Assembly: GCA_944321125.1 (NCBI GenBank)
Contig: CALUKD010000008.1
Location: 62,001-126,000, forward strand
DNA length: 64,000 nt
Source of the DNA: Candidatus Butyricimonas faecavium
GTDB lineage: Bacteria > Bacteroidota > Bacteroidia > Bacteroidales > Marinifilaceae
Reading direction: 5' to 3'
Below are positions 34,997-44,137 of the stretch, one piece after another (the stretch's first letter is position 1; every line of letters starts with the position of its first letter). A program made the position numbers and the translations under genes. The notes beneath the pieces were generated by a model. The model made no database searches. It was not told the origin of the DNA and saw only the letters and a list, made by a program, of their open reading frames with translations.

Positions 34997-35557
34997 TTAT
35001 ATTCCGAACAGAATAGATTTTAAGTTATTTCTGAGGATGGATAATGCTCGTTGGAAATGGGTCTTCACGGTTGTTTCTGCAATGTTCATTTGTTCGGCGA
35101 TTTCACGGACCTTTTTCTTTTCTACGACGTGTAGTAAGAGAACTTCCCGTTGTTTTTCTGGTAAAGAATTCAATATATATTCCAGCCGTTCATGGATGTC
35201 TTCATCAATTTCCGGGTCTTCAATACTAGAGAATAACATGGCTTCAATGATTTTATCTTGATGTTTGTATTGAATATTTAGGGAACGGAGATAGTTCAAA
35301 CAATTATTTTTGACAATACCTAATAAGTAATAAAATACTGGTTGAGTTTCGTTGTAACGTTCGGGGTGAGACCATAGGGAAAGAAAAGCATCTTGCACAA
35401 GGTCTTCGGCGTCATCCCAGTCGTAGAGATAACGCATGGCGTATTGTTGCAGCTTGTTAAAAGACGTTCGGTATAGTTCGTGAAAAGCCTCTTGATCGTG
35501 TTTTTTGATCAAGTGTCCCAAGTCGTCTTGTACAGTAAACTGATTCATTGTTGACAT
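34997..35557 (-). CDS. ECF RNA polymerase sigma factor of uptake locus 2
   Basis: 186 residues. Region 2 is in AFHELYRTSFNKLQQYAMRYLYDWDDAEDLVQDAFLSLW and region 4 in LPEKQREVLLLHVVEKKKVREIAEQMNIAETTVKTHFQRAL. Another in-frame ATG is at residue 4. The predicted -7 box ends 12 bases before the first ATG. It is divergent from the FecR gene at 35663, a common arrangement for sigma-FecR pairs, and likely activates the second SusC operon. Confidence 0.91.
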   Translation of the reverse strand: MSTMNQFTVQDDLGHLIKKHDQEAFHELYRTSFNKLQQYAMRYLYDWDDAEDLVQDAFLSLWSHPERYNETQPVFYYLLGIVKNNCLNYLRSLNIQYKHQDKIIEAMLFSSIEDPEIDEDIHERLEYILNSLPEKQREVLLLHVVEKKKVREIAEQMNIAETTVKTHFQRALSILRNNLKSILFGI

Positions 35558-35568
35558 CTTATTTCGGA

Positions 35569-35576
35569 CAAAGATA
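35569..35576 (-). promoter_or_regulatory. -7 box for the ECF sigma gene
   Basis: The - strand reads TATCTTTG. No convincing -33 box is at the usual spacing. It lies within the 105-base divergent region, so could share control with the FecR gene. Confidence 0.5.
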
Positions 35577-35662
35577 AATTTTTTTTTGGTATCGTGTCAT
35601 CTGTTTTTGAATCTCGTGTTAATTAGGAGTAAAATGCAACGTTTGATTAAGGATGTTGACTT

Positions 35663-36838
35663 ATGGATAAGAAAATTAATATTAGCTGGGACATTTTGGT
35701 AAAAAAGGTACGATGGGGGCTGACACCGGAGGAAGAGAGAGCTTTTCAGAAATGGCTGGCTCAAGATAAAAGTCATGAAGTATATTTTGAACGAGTGCGA
35801 AAGGTTTGGGATGCTGATGAACCGACCTCTTCTTTGAAGTCGAATTTAGCTAGGGTGATGACACGTTTCGATGCTTATGTGGAAAAAGAGAAAGAACTTC
35901 GTCGTCACCGGATGATGCGCAACGTGTATAGGTATGTAGCTTGTTTACTGGTGATTTTGATCGTGGGAGGAGGAATGTATTTTTTTTACCAGAATGATGA
36001 GCCAGTTGAAGTGGAGCCCAAGCTGGCCCAAGAGATACTTCCGGGAGGGAATAGGGCAATTATTCTTTTGGCAGACGGAGAAAAGGTGGACGTGGAGTGG
36101 CTGGCTGATTCTAACCGTTATAAGGTAGACGGGGTTGAAGTCACGACGGAAGAGGGGAAGATTCGATACATAGAAAAAAGTAATGCGAAAGTGGAGTATA
36201 ACACGATCATGATCCCAAGGGGTGGAGAGTATCAAGTGGAGTTGAGTGATGGGACAAAGGTTTGGTTAAATGCAGAGACTCAATTAAGAATTCCGACAAC
36301 GTTCGTGGGGACCGAGAGAAGGGTGTTTTTAAAAGGAGAGGCTTATTTTGATGTGACGAAGAATGATAAACAACCTTTTATCGTAGAGACAGATCTAGGA
36401 GAGGTAAAGGTATACGGGACACAGTTTAACGTGAAATTTTATCCCGAAGAGAAGGAGATAAAGGCCACGCTAGTAGAAGGAAATATCGGTTTTAGGAGCG
36501 AACAAGTGGCAGAATTGAAAATAAAACCGGGGTATCAGTTGAGATTAGCGGAGGGGGCTAAAAAACCGGAAGTGAAACCTGTGAAAATTTATAATGAGAT
36601 CGCATGGAAGAATAGGATGTTTTGTTTTGAGAGCGAGAGATTGGAAAGTATTATGATCAAGTTGGAAAGGTGGTATAACGTGGATGTCGTTTTCGAAGAC
36701 CCGACATTGAAAAACTTTAAGTTTTCGGGAAATCTGAATCGCTATGATAATATTGACAAGATATTACACTTTTTTGAAGAAGTGTTCGATGTTAAATTTG
36801 TTGTGGAAGGACATACGATAAAAGTAATGCGAAAATAA
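35663..36838 (+). CDS. FecR-type anti-sigma factor of uptake locus 2
   Basis: 391 residues with the sigma-binding N terminus (WGLTPEEERAFQKWLAQ), a single transmembrane helix at about 95-113 (VACLLVILIVGGGMYFF), the periplasmic FecR domain (VELSDGTKVWLNAETQLRIPTTF, VFLKGEAYFDVTKNDKQPFIV, VKVYGTQFNVKFY) and a C-terminal DUF4974 domain (LESIMIKLERWYNVDVVFED). Its partner sigma factor is encoded divergently at 34997-35557, and the STN-bearing SusC follows at 36927. Confidence 0.92.
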   Translation: MDKKINISWDILVKKVRWGLTPEEERAFQKWLAQDKSHEVYFERVRKVWDADEPTSSLKSNLARVMTRFDAYVEKEKELRRHRMMRNVYRYVACLLVILIVGGGMYFFYQNDEPVEVEPKLAQEILPGGNRAIILLADGEKVDVEWLADSNRYKVDGVEVTTEEGKIRYIEKSNAKVEYNTIMIPRGGEYQVELSDGTKVWLNAETQLRIPTTFVGTERRVFLKGEAYFDVTKNDKQPFIVETDLGEVKVYGTQFNVKFYPEEKEIKATLVEGNIGFRSEQVAELKIKPGYQLRLAEGAKKPEVKPVKIYNEIAWKNRMFCFESERLESIMIKLERWYNVDVVFEDPTLKNFKFSGNLNRYDNIDKILHFFEEVFDVKFVVEGHTIKVMRK

Positions 36839-36844
36839 AAAAGC

Positions 36845-36888
36845 AGAGAATGCATTCTTTGGTCGGCAAACTTTAGATGGCATTCTCT
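36845..36888 (+). promoter_or_regulatory. hairpin upstream of susC 2
   Basis: AGAGAATGC (36845-36853) pairs with GCATTCTCT (36880-36888), with a 26-base loop and no T run. It lies seven bases after the FecR stop and 38 bases before the SusC start, in the same position as the hairpin of locus 1. Confidence 0.5.
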
Positions 36889-36926
36889 ACACGGTGATTA
36901 ATATTAACAATTAATTTTACAAATGT

Positions 36927-39900
36927 ATGAAAAAAAGGACACGTGACAGGCATGTGCGGTCTGTATTTTTACAAAAAATTTTACTGGTAGTATTTTTAAT
37001 GTTCTCTTTTTCGTTGTCTTATGCGGGGAGAGAGGACTCAACGAAACTGGTTAATTTTACGGTGAAATCAGAGTCATTGAATAATGCCTTGATCAAGTTT
37101 AAAGATTTGACGGGAGTGCAGATTCTTTTTAATGAAGAGCTTTTGGGTGATAAGGCTTGTAAGGATTTGAATCTGGTGAATGTTACCGTTGATGTCGCTC
37201 TTGGAAAAATTCTGGAAGGAAGTGGATTCGTGTATTCTAAGGTTGACGGGGTTTACGTGGTAAAAAGAGCCCCGGAAGAAAAAGATGTACAAGTGACTCC
37301 CCGAGTGTTCACCGGAGAGGTTGTTGACGTGAATGGGGAGCCTTTACCGGGGGTAACGGTTGTTGTGAAGGGAACTACTTTTGGAGGGGCAACGGATGTG
37401 GATGGGAAATTCGAGTTGTCACTTACCTTGGAAGGTGAAGTTACCTTAGTATTTTCGTTCGTGGGGATGGAAAGCCAAGAAATTGTGGTGAAGGATCAAA
37501 AGCCATTGCGGGTGGTCCTAAAGGAGAGTACTGAGAATTTGGAGGAAGTGGTGGTTACCGGTGTGTTCGAACGTAGGGCAGAAAGTTTTACAGGATCAGC
37601 AACAACAGTTACTCGGAAGGAATTGTTGAAACGGGGAAATCAAAATTTGATTCAGAGTTTAAGGAATATGGATCCGGCGTTGAATATTTCTCAAAATTTG
37701 TCTTTTGGTTCGGATCCGAATAGGTTGCCGGACATGGAATTACGGGGAACTTCTTCGTTCCCGGATATTAGAGGACAGTACTCGTCGAATCCGAATTTGC
37801 CTTTGTTTATTTTGGATGGTTTCGAGACAACCTTGGAAAAGGTGATCGATTTGGATATTAATCGGATTGAAAGTGTTACTTTGTTGAAAGATGCAGCTGC
37901 AAAAGCAATCTATGGTTCTAAGGCTGCAAATGGGGTAATGGTTATCGAAACCGTACGCGTACAATCCGGGGAGTTACGGGTGAATTATATCGGTTCTTTG
38001 AATCTGGAAATGCCTGATTTGAGTAGTTACAATTTGTGTAACGCTAGAGAGAAATTAGATTTGGAATACAAGTTGGGTGCTTACAATGGAACAACGCCTA
38101 AGCAGGATTTTGAGAAAAAGCAATTGTATTATCAAAATCTAGAAGAAGTGGAGAAAGGGGTAAATACGGATTGGTTGTCGAAACCTTTACGTAATGGAGT
38201 CGGACATAAACATACGTTGAATTTTGAGGTCGGTACAAGTGAATTGAGAGTAGGGGTAGATCTTTCTTATAATAATATCGAGGGGGTTATGAAGGGTTCT
38301 AATCGTAACACGATAGGAGGAGGATTCACCGTAATCTATCAATATAAAAAGTTATTGTTTCGGAATCAGTTCTCGTTTTCAACCACAAAGTCAGAAGATT
38401 CTCCATATGGTGAATTCTCTGAATATGCCAAGTTGAATGCTTATTGGCGTCCTTATAACGAGGATGGAACATTGAGAAAATATTTGGGGGTCGGTCCTGT
38501 GTTTTCGGAAAAAGTGTATAACCCTTTATATAATGCCACAATAAATACGACATATAAGAAGAATTATACAGATTATACGAATAATACTTATTTGGAATGG
38601 AATATTCAGCCGGGGATGAAGCTTGTAGGACGTGTTGGTTTGACAAATAGGATTAGCGGGGGAGAAGAGTTTTTGCCGGGAAGTCATTTGAAATTTATAA
38701 ATACGGCAGAGGATGATTTTTTCAAACGAGGAAGTTATAAGCAAACTTACGGAAAATCATTTTCTGTAAGTTCGGATATAAACTTGAATTATTCTCATAA
38801 TTGGGATAAACATATTTTGTTTGCTAATTTGGGTGCTAATATTCGTAGTAGTAATTCAGAAGAATACATCCATTCTGCAGTTGGTTTTCCGAATGATAAA
38901 ATGGATAATATCATTTTTGCAAAGCAATACGCTGACAATTCAAAGCCAACGGGAAGCGAGTCTATTGACAGGGAAGTGGGAGCTTTGTTGGCCGTGAACT
39001 ATTCATACGATGATCGTTATTTAGCAGACTTTTCGTTGAGGGCAAGTGCTTCTTCCCAGTTTGGATCAGATAATCGGTGGGGAACTTTCTGGTCTGCCGG
39101 TTTGGGATGGAACATGCATAACGAGGCTTTCTTTAAGGAATCTGGTGTGGTAAGACAATTGCGATTGAGAGCATCTATGGGATATACAGGTTCTCAGAAC
39201 TTTAATTCATACCAAGGGATGTTATTGTATAATTACTTCACGGATGATTCTTATCTGGATTTTATCGGAACTTATTTGGAAGGGTTGGCTAACAGCAAAT
39301 TAAAATGGCAGCAGAAATTTGATACAAACTATGGTATTGATGTGAATTTATGGGGGCGTTTGAACATGAAGTTTGATTACTATCGTTCGGTAACCAATAA
39401 TTTGTTGACCGATATTACGACTCCACCTTCTTTGGGATTTACCAGTTACAAAGATAATTTAGGTAAGTTGTTAAATACCGGGTACGAGTTTAATATAAAT
39501 TATTTGGTACTTTCTCGTCCGGAAGATCGGATGTCATTAAACGTGTTTGTTGCCGGAACTTCCAACAAGAACAAGATAAAGGAAATTTCTAATTCATTGA
39601 GTTCGCTGACGAGTTCGCAAGATAAAGAAGCTGCTACATCAAACAAACCTTTCGTGCGTTTTGTCGAGGGGCAATCTTTGAATGCAATCTGGGCCGTTCG
39701 TTCTAAGGGCATAGATCCATCTAGTGGTAAGGAAGTTTTTGTACGTCCTGACGGGATATTGACAGATACGTGGTCTGCTTTGGATCAAGTGGTTTGTGGA
39801 GATACCGAACCGAAGTTAATGGGAAATGTTGGTTTTACTTTTGAATATAAGGGATTATCTGTGTCTTTCACCGGATTGTATCGTATCGGTGAGTATATGT

Positions 39901-40265
39901 ATAATCAAACTTTGGTGGATAAGGTTGAAAATGCACAGTTGAATTATAATGTGGATAAACGTGCTTATTATGATGCATGGATGAAAGAGGGGGATAATGT
40001 ACAATTCAAGAGTATCGGGGCTTGGAACAAACCGACTCAAGCAACTTCCCGTTTTGTCCAGAAATTAAATGAATTCGATTTTTCGGCATTGTCGATCGGG
40101 TATGATTTTTATCGGTTTGGATTTGTGGAGAAATGTGGTTTGGAAAGATTACAGTTGCAATTTAATATGAATGATATAGGTAAAATATCTTCAGTCCAGA
40201 TAGAACGGGGAACTTCATATCCTTTTGCCCGGTATTGTTCGTTTACGTTGAATGTTAATTTTTAA
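36927..40265 (+). CDS. SusC/RagA-type TonB-dependent transporter with STN domain (locus 2)
   Basis: 1112 residues. A signal peptide (ending LSYAG) is followed by an STN domain (VNFTVKSESLNNALIKFKDLTGVQILFN), a carboxypeptidase-regulatory-like domain (FTGEVVDVNGEPLPGVTVVVKGT), the TonB/plug region (EEVVVTGVFERRAESFTGSA, LFILDGFETTLEKVIDLDINRIESVTLLKDAAAKAIYGSKAANGV in pieces) and a beta barrel ending FTLNVNF. It is clearly paralogous to the SusC of locus 1 but well diverged, so probably differs in ligand. Signals through the STN domain to FecR. Confidence 0.95.
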   Translation: MKKRTRDRHVRSVFLQKILLVVFLMFSFSLSYAGREDSTKLVNFTVKSESLNNALIKFKDLTGVQILFNEELLGDKACKDLNLVNVTVDVALGKILEGSGFVYSKVDGVYVVKRAPEEKDVQVTPRVFTGEVVDVNGEPLPGVTVVVKGTTFGGATDVDGKFELSLTLEGEVTLVFSFVGMESQEIVVKDQKPLRVVLKESTENLEEVVVTGVFERRAESFTGSATTVTRKELLKRGNQNLIQSLRNMDPALNISQNLSFGSDPNRLPDMELRGTSSFPDIRGQYSSNPNLPLFILDGFETTLEKVIDLDINRIESVTLLKDAAAKAIYGSKAANGVMVIETVRVQSGELRVNYIGSLNLEMPDLSSYNLCNAREKLDLEYKLGAYNGTTPKQDFEKKQLYYQNLEEVEKGVNTDWLSKPLRNGVGHKHTLNFEVGTSELRVGVDLSYNNIEGVMKGSNRNTIGGGFTVIYQYKKLLFRNQFSFSTTKSEDSPYGEFSEYAKLNAYWRPYNEDGTLRKYLGVGPVFSEKVYNPLYNATINTTYKKNYTDYTNNTYLEWNIQPGMKLVGRVGLTNRISGGEEFLPGSHLKFINTAEDDFFKRGSYKQTYGKSFSVSSDINLNYSHNWDKHILFANLGANIRSSNSEEYIHSAVGFPNDKMDNIIFAKQYADNSKPTGSESIDREVGALLAVNYSYDDRYLADFSLRASASSQFGSDNRWGTFWSAGLGWNMHNEAFFKESGVVRQLRLRASMGYTGSQNFNSYQGMLLYNYFTDDSYLDFIGTYLEGLANSKLKWQQKFDTNYGIDVNLWGRLNMKFDYYRSVTNNLLTDITTPPSLGFTSYKDNLGKLLNTGYEFNINYLVLSRPEDRMSLNVFVAGTSNKNKIKEISNSLSSLTSSQDKEAATSNKPFVRFVEGQSLNAIWAVRSKGIDPSSGKEVFVRPDGILTDTWSALDQVVCGDTEPKLMGNVGFTFEYKGLSVSFTGLYRIGEYMYNQTLVDKVENAQLNYNVDKRAYYDAWMKEGDNVQFKSIGAWNKPTQATSRFVQKLNEFDFSALSIGYDFYRFGFVEKCGLERLQLQFNMNDIGKISSVQIERGTSYPFARYCSFTLNVNF

Positions 40266-40276
40266 GAAATCTGAAG

Positions 40277-41737
40277 ATGAAAAAGAGAATTATATACAGT
40301 GTATTACTGATTCTGACCGTACTGTTAAGTTCTTGCGAGTCATGGTTGGACGTGGAACCTCGTACAAAGGTGAAATCTGATGATTTGTTTGAAACAGAGG
40401 CCGGTTTTAAGGATGCTTTGATTGGGGCTTATACGTTGATGAAAGCAGAGGCTCTTTACGGGCGTGAATTAACTTACGGGTTTATCGATGCTGTGACAGG
40501 TCCTTATGCCGCTTATAATAACAAGGTGTATAATGAAGTCGCACAATGGAAATATCTGACTAGTACGGCCGTACGAGCACAGATTGATGCAATATGGAGT
40601 AAGATGTACAATATGCTGGCGAACGTAAATAATCTATTGGATAATATTGATAAGCGTCAATCCGTTTTCACGGGTGATAATTATAATATTATTAAGGGAG
40701 AAGCATTGGGATTAAGGGCTTATATTCATTTTGACCTGTTACGTTTATTTGCATCAGCTGCCGATTTGAATAAAGAAGCAATTCCGTATGTAAAAAACTT
40801 ACAAATCGAAGTTCCTCATGTGTACACGGGTAAAGAGGTGTTGGATTTGTTGAACGAGGATATTAAGAATGCTTTGATTTGTTTGGAAAAGGATCCCATT
40901 CGAGAAGGAAAAATGAAAGATCTTTCCGGTGATGGTTTTATGAATGCCCGTCAGATGCGTATTAATTATTTTGCGGTGAAGGCTTTGCAGGCTCGTGTTG
41001 CCATGTGGGGAGATGATTTAGAGACAGCTAAGGCGGCTGCCGGGGAGATTTTGGCAATAGCTGATGATATTTTCCCTTGGGTAACGACAAGTGCTATTTC
41101 TGCAACGGAAGATAAGGATCGAGATTTCACGTTCTCGACAGAACATATTTTTGCATTAAACGTGAAAGATTTGAAAGAATTGGCTAATACATGGTTCTTG
41201 ACCGATGGGAATGGTCAACAGCTTTATTGTCAGAATTACACGATGCAACAGTGGTACGAGATCGGACGGGGAAATGCTGTTGGGGGAAATGATTATCGGG
41301 TAAATTACATTATGAAACAACAGGAGACCAGTAGTCGAGATTACGTGATTCGTAAATATTATCAACCGGATAACTATAATGTGGATTATGCCAAGAGATT
41401 ACCGATGATTCGTCGTTCTGAGATGGCATACATCATGGCTGAGTGTTTGATCGGAGAAGATGACGCAAGGGCTTTGGAGTATTTGAACGAGGTGAGACGG
41501 CATCGGGGTATCGTGTCTGATTTGACGGATGCAAGTAAATTGCGTGACGAATTGACGAAAGAGTATGCGAAAGAGTTTCTGGCAGAAGGACAGCTTTTCT
41601 ACTATTGCAAACGTAATGAGCTGACCAAATTCCCTTATGGTTACCAGACCGCAATGGAGGATAATGTTTACGTGTTGCCGAAACCGGATGATGAAATTGA
41701 GTTTGGAGACTATTACACAACAGATAATACAAAATAA
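40277..41737 (+). CDS. SusD/RagB-type surface lipoprotein (locus 2)
   Basis: 486 residues; lipobox LSSCESWLDVEPRTKVKSDDLFETEAGF gives Cys20. The SusD fold elements include GEALGLRAYIHFDLLRLFA, INYFAVKALQARVAMWG, IRRSEMAYIMAECLIGE, and KEFLAEGQLFYYCKRNE near the C terminus. It forms the surface lid of the SusC barrel. It starts 12 bases after the SusC stop. Confidence 0.94.
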   Translation: MKKRIIYSVLLILTVLLSSCESWLDVEPRTKVKSDDLFETEAGFKDALIGAYTLMKAEALYGRELTYGFIDAVTGPYAAYNNKVYNEVAQWKYLTSTAVRAQIDAIWSKMYNMLANVNNLLDNIDKRQSVFTGDNYNIIKGEALGLRAYIHFDLLRLFASAADLNKEAIPYVKNLQIEVPHVYTGKEVLDLLNEDIKNALICLEKDPIREGKMKDLSGDGFMNARQMRINYFAVKALQARVAMWGDDLETAKAAAGEILAIADDIFPWVTTSAISATEDKDRDFTFSTEHIFALNVKDLKELANTWFLTDGNGQQLYCQNYTMQQWYEIGRGNAVGGNDYRVNYIMKQQETSSRDYVIRKYYQPDNYNVDYAKRLPMIRRSEMAYIMAECLIGEDDARALEYLNEVRRHRGIVSDLTDASKLRDELTKEYAKEFLAEGQLFYYCKRNELTKFPYGYQTAMEDNVYVLPKPDDEIEFGDYYTTDNTK

Positions 41738-41744
41738 GAGAATT

Positions 41745-42488
41745 ATGAATTGTTATTTTAAATATATCATGCTGGTTGTAGCCTCGATATTTACTTTGTC
41801 TTCTTGTGAAGAAAAAGAGGTAGAGGTTTACGGGGACGAGACGTATCTGGTGTTTGAAATGCCGGGTTATGGATTGAATAATACCCCTCGGGATTCAATG
41901 GTGTTTTCTTTTCCGGCTAAAGGTGATGAATGTGTGGAAGATACCTTGTGGTTTAAAGTTCGTATTATCGGAAAATCGGTTCCATATGATCGGGAAATCA
42001 AGTTTGTGGTGAATGAGGAAACTACCACGGCGAAGAAAGATGAAAATTATAAATTAGATCCGGTTAGTATGCCTGCTAATAGTTATACGGTAGATGTGCC
42101 TTTAGTCGTGTATCGTGCAGGTTTGAAGGATAAAAAGGTACGTCTAGAGCTGATGGTTGAGCCGAACGAGTATTTTGGTGTTGGTTTTGAGAAAACGAGT
42201 AAAGGGATCTTTTTGTGGGGAGATATGTTTATTAAACCAGATAACTGGGATTCTTCTAATTATAAGAATTGTTTCGGGGAGTTTACCGAAACCCGTTATG
42301 CTTTCATTTTGGAGGCTTGCGGCATCGTGGAGTTACCAGATCCACAGGATCTTGTGACATTAGGGTTTTATAATGCAAAGGTTCGTGAGGCTCTTTACGA
42401 ATACAATAAAACTCATGATAAACCTCTAGAGGATGAACTTGGGTTGGTGGAATTTAACGTTTGGACCGGAGTAGGTGGTATTGGATAG
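41745..42488 (+). CDS. DUF4843 lipoprotein (locus 2)
   Basis: 247 residues from the ATG at 41745, seven bases after the SusD stop; an upstream in-frame start at 41637 would overlap SusD and precede a normal signal peptide, so is rejected. Lipobox TLSSCEEKEVEVY, with acidic residues after the cysteine. The DUF4843 pattern includes TLWFKVRIIGKSVPYDREIKFVV, PANSYTVDVPLVVYRAGLKDKKVRLELMVEPN, NWDSSNYKNCFGEFTETRYAFIL. It shares the order SusC-SusD-DUF4843-PKD with locus 1. Confidence 0.82.
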   Translation: MNCYFKYIMLVVASIFTLSSCEEKEVEVYGDETYLVFEMPGYGLNNTPRDSMVFSFPAKGDECVEDTLWFKVRIIGKSVPYDREIKFVVNEETTTAKKDENYKLDPVSMPANSYTVDVPLVVYRAGLKDKKVRLELMVEPNEYFGVGFEKTSKGIFLWGDMFIKPDNWDSSNYKNCFGEFTETRYAFILEACGIVELPDPQDLVTLGFYNAKVREALYEYNKTHDKPLEDELGLVEFNVWTGVGGIG

Positions 42489-42523
42489 GAAATATGGATG
42501 TTGATTGAATTAATTGAAAGGAT

Positions 42524-44032
42524 ATGAATAAAAATATATGGATATTGATTATGGGATTTTTCCTTTTTCAAGCTTGTTTGGATGATGAAGGAAATTATTC
42601 CTATTCGGATTTGTTACCTATTGAGATTGATTCTTCTAAGATGGCAAATTCGTATCGAATAACCCAGTTGGATTATTTAGTCATCGATCCGGGGGTAAAG
42701 CAAGGGGAAGATGATTCGAATCTGTCTTATGAATGGAAAATTTTCCAAGAATCAAATATGCCTAATACTGAAACAGGGAAAGTTGTAAATGATATCGTTG
42801 GGCAAGAAAGGAAATTGAATTACAAGGTAACGACTCCTCCAGGTGAATATACCCTTAGTTTTACCGTAACCGATAAACAAAATGGAGTTTCCGAGGTGAT
42901 AGCCCGTAAACTTTATGTGGAATCTTTTGCTTCGGTGGGCTTGATGGTTATGCATGGTGATACTGATTCGACAGACGTAAGTATTCTAGTGAATGACAGG
43001 GTTGTTCCGGATGCAGCGATAGATGAGGTGAAACATAATATTTTCTCTATAACTAACGGTCATAGGGCTGCAGGAGCTCCGGGTATGGTTGCTTACGTGT
43101 CTAATACCCATAATGTTTATGTGTACACGAAAGGAAGTCAAGGGGGCTTTCGGACGAGAGGAAGTGATTTGGAAATATTGGATACATATGCTGATATGTT
43201 CACAGAGTCATTGGAAAGTAATGAAATCAAATTTCAAGGATATAATTCATGGAGTTATAATGATTTATTGGTTAATGATGGGAAATTGTATTTTGCTTCA
43301 CAGGCTTCGACTACATTCGTAAAATTTGGTGTTCCTATTTTTGGTTTGGAATATTATGCCGAACCGTTTATTGGGACTCAAGAACGAGGATATTATTTTG
43401 GTATTTTTTATGATAGATTGCAAAGACGTTTCTTGTATATTGATGGTCAAAAATTACTTAAAACATTTAAGGAGGCCGGGGCATCAGCTGCTTTTGACAT
43501 GAATATGGTGGGGAAAGATATGGTGTATGCAGAGCATGGTTTTGAGAAAAAATGGTATTGCGTGATGCGTGATCCGGATAATATGGCTGATTATTCTGTT
43601 TATGTGTGTGATTTTTCCAAATTTGACGATGGAAACCGAGGAAGTGGAAAATACAGTGCAAGCGGATGTACGGATATGAAAGATGCCAAGGCGTTTGCCG
43701 TGGGGAATCGAAGTGAATTACTTTATTATGCGACTGCGACAGAAATTAAGCAGTGTAATTTTAAGGATGGGGGAACTTCAACTTTGCGTTATACTCTGCC
43801 AAACGAATTGATTCAAGCGGGGTATGAAATTACGATGATGTATTTGTTTAAAGTTTCCGGTAATGTGAATGAAGGCAAACTTCTTTATGTCGGGGTTTAT
43901 AATTCAACAACAGGAGAAGGGAAATTGTTGGAATGTCCGATCGTGGAAACAAGTGGAGAGATCCTAAAAGACAAGGTTAAGACGTATGATGGATTCAAGA
44001 AGATTACTCATATGGCTTATAAATCAAAATAG
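42524..44032 (+). CDS. PKD-like family lipoprotein (locus 2)
   Basis: 502 residues with lipobox LFQACLDDEGNYSY; DDEGNY after the cysteine parallels DDKGNY in locus 1. A PKD-like segment includes LSYEWKIFQESN and YTLSFTVTDKQNGVSEVIARKLYV. The remainder, with many beta strands (FGIFYDRLQRRFLYIDGQK, KKWYCVMRDPDNMADYSVYVCDF), may form a propeller. Probable surface accessory of SusCD; ligand unknown. Confidence 0.82.
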   Translation: MNKNIWILIMGFFLFQACLDDEGNYSYSDLLPIEIDSSKMANSYRITQLDYLVIDPGVKQGEDDSNLSYEWKIFQESNMPNTETGKVVNDIVGQERKLNYKVTTPPGEYTLSFTVTDKQNGVSEVIARKLYVESFASVGLMVMHGDTDSTDVSILVNDRVVPDAAIDEVKHNIFSITNGHRAAGAPGMVAYVSNTHNVYVYTKGSQGGFRTRGSDLEILDTYADMFTESLESNEIKFQGYNSWSYNDLLVNDGKLYFASQASTTFVKFGVPIFGLEYYAEPFIGTQERGYYFGIFYDRLQRRFLYIDGQKLLKTFKEAGASAAFDMNMVGKDMVYAEHGFEKKWYCVMRDPDNMADYSVYVCDFSKFDDGNRGSGKYSASGCTDMKDAKAFAVGNRSELLYYATATEIKQCNFKDGGTSTLRYTLPNELIQAGYEITMMYLFKVSGNVNEGKLLYVGVYNSTTGEGKLLECPIVETSGEILKDKVKTYDGFKKITHMAYKSK

Positions 44033-44050
44033 ACATAAAGTTTAGTACTC

Positions 44051-44095
44051 TTCAGGGGGAGCATCGGCATCAGCTGCCGGTGTATTCCCGCTGAA
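44051..44095 (+). repeat. long hairpin between the PKD-like and TlpA genes of locus 2
   Basis: Three stacked stems form one hairpin: TTCAG/CTGAA (44051-44055 with 44091-44095), GGGGA/TTCCC (44056-44060 with 44085-44089) and CATCGGCA/TGCCGGTG (44062-44069 with 44075-44082). It is about 18 pairs long with small bulges and no T run. It may be an mRNA processing or stability site that lowers expression of the genes downstream. Confidence 0.6.
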
Positions 44096-44137
44096 AATGT
44101 TCGTATATGTAAAAACTGTATTATAAAAGAGTTGAGT

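Noticed and set aside
41637-41744. Longer N terminus for the DUF4843 protein of locus 2
   Set aside because: It overlaps the SusD coding region by about 100 bases and would place non-hydrophobic residues before a normal lipoprotein signal peptide that starts at 41745.
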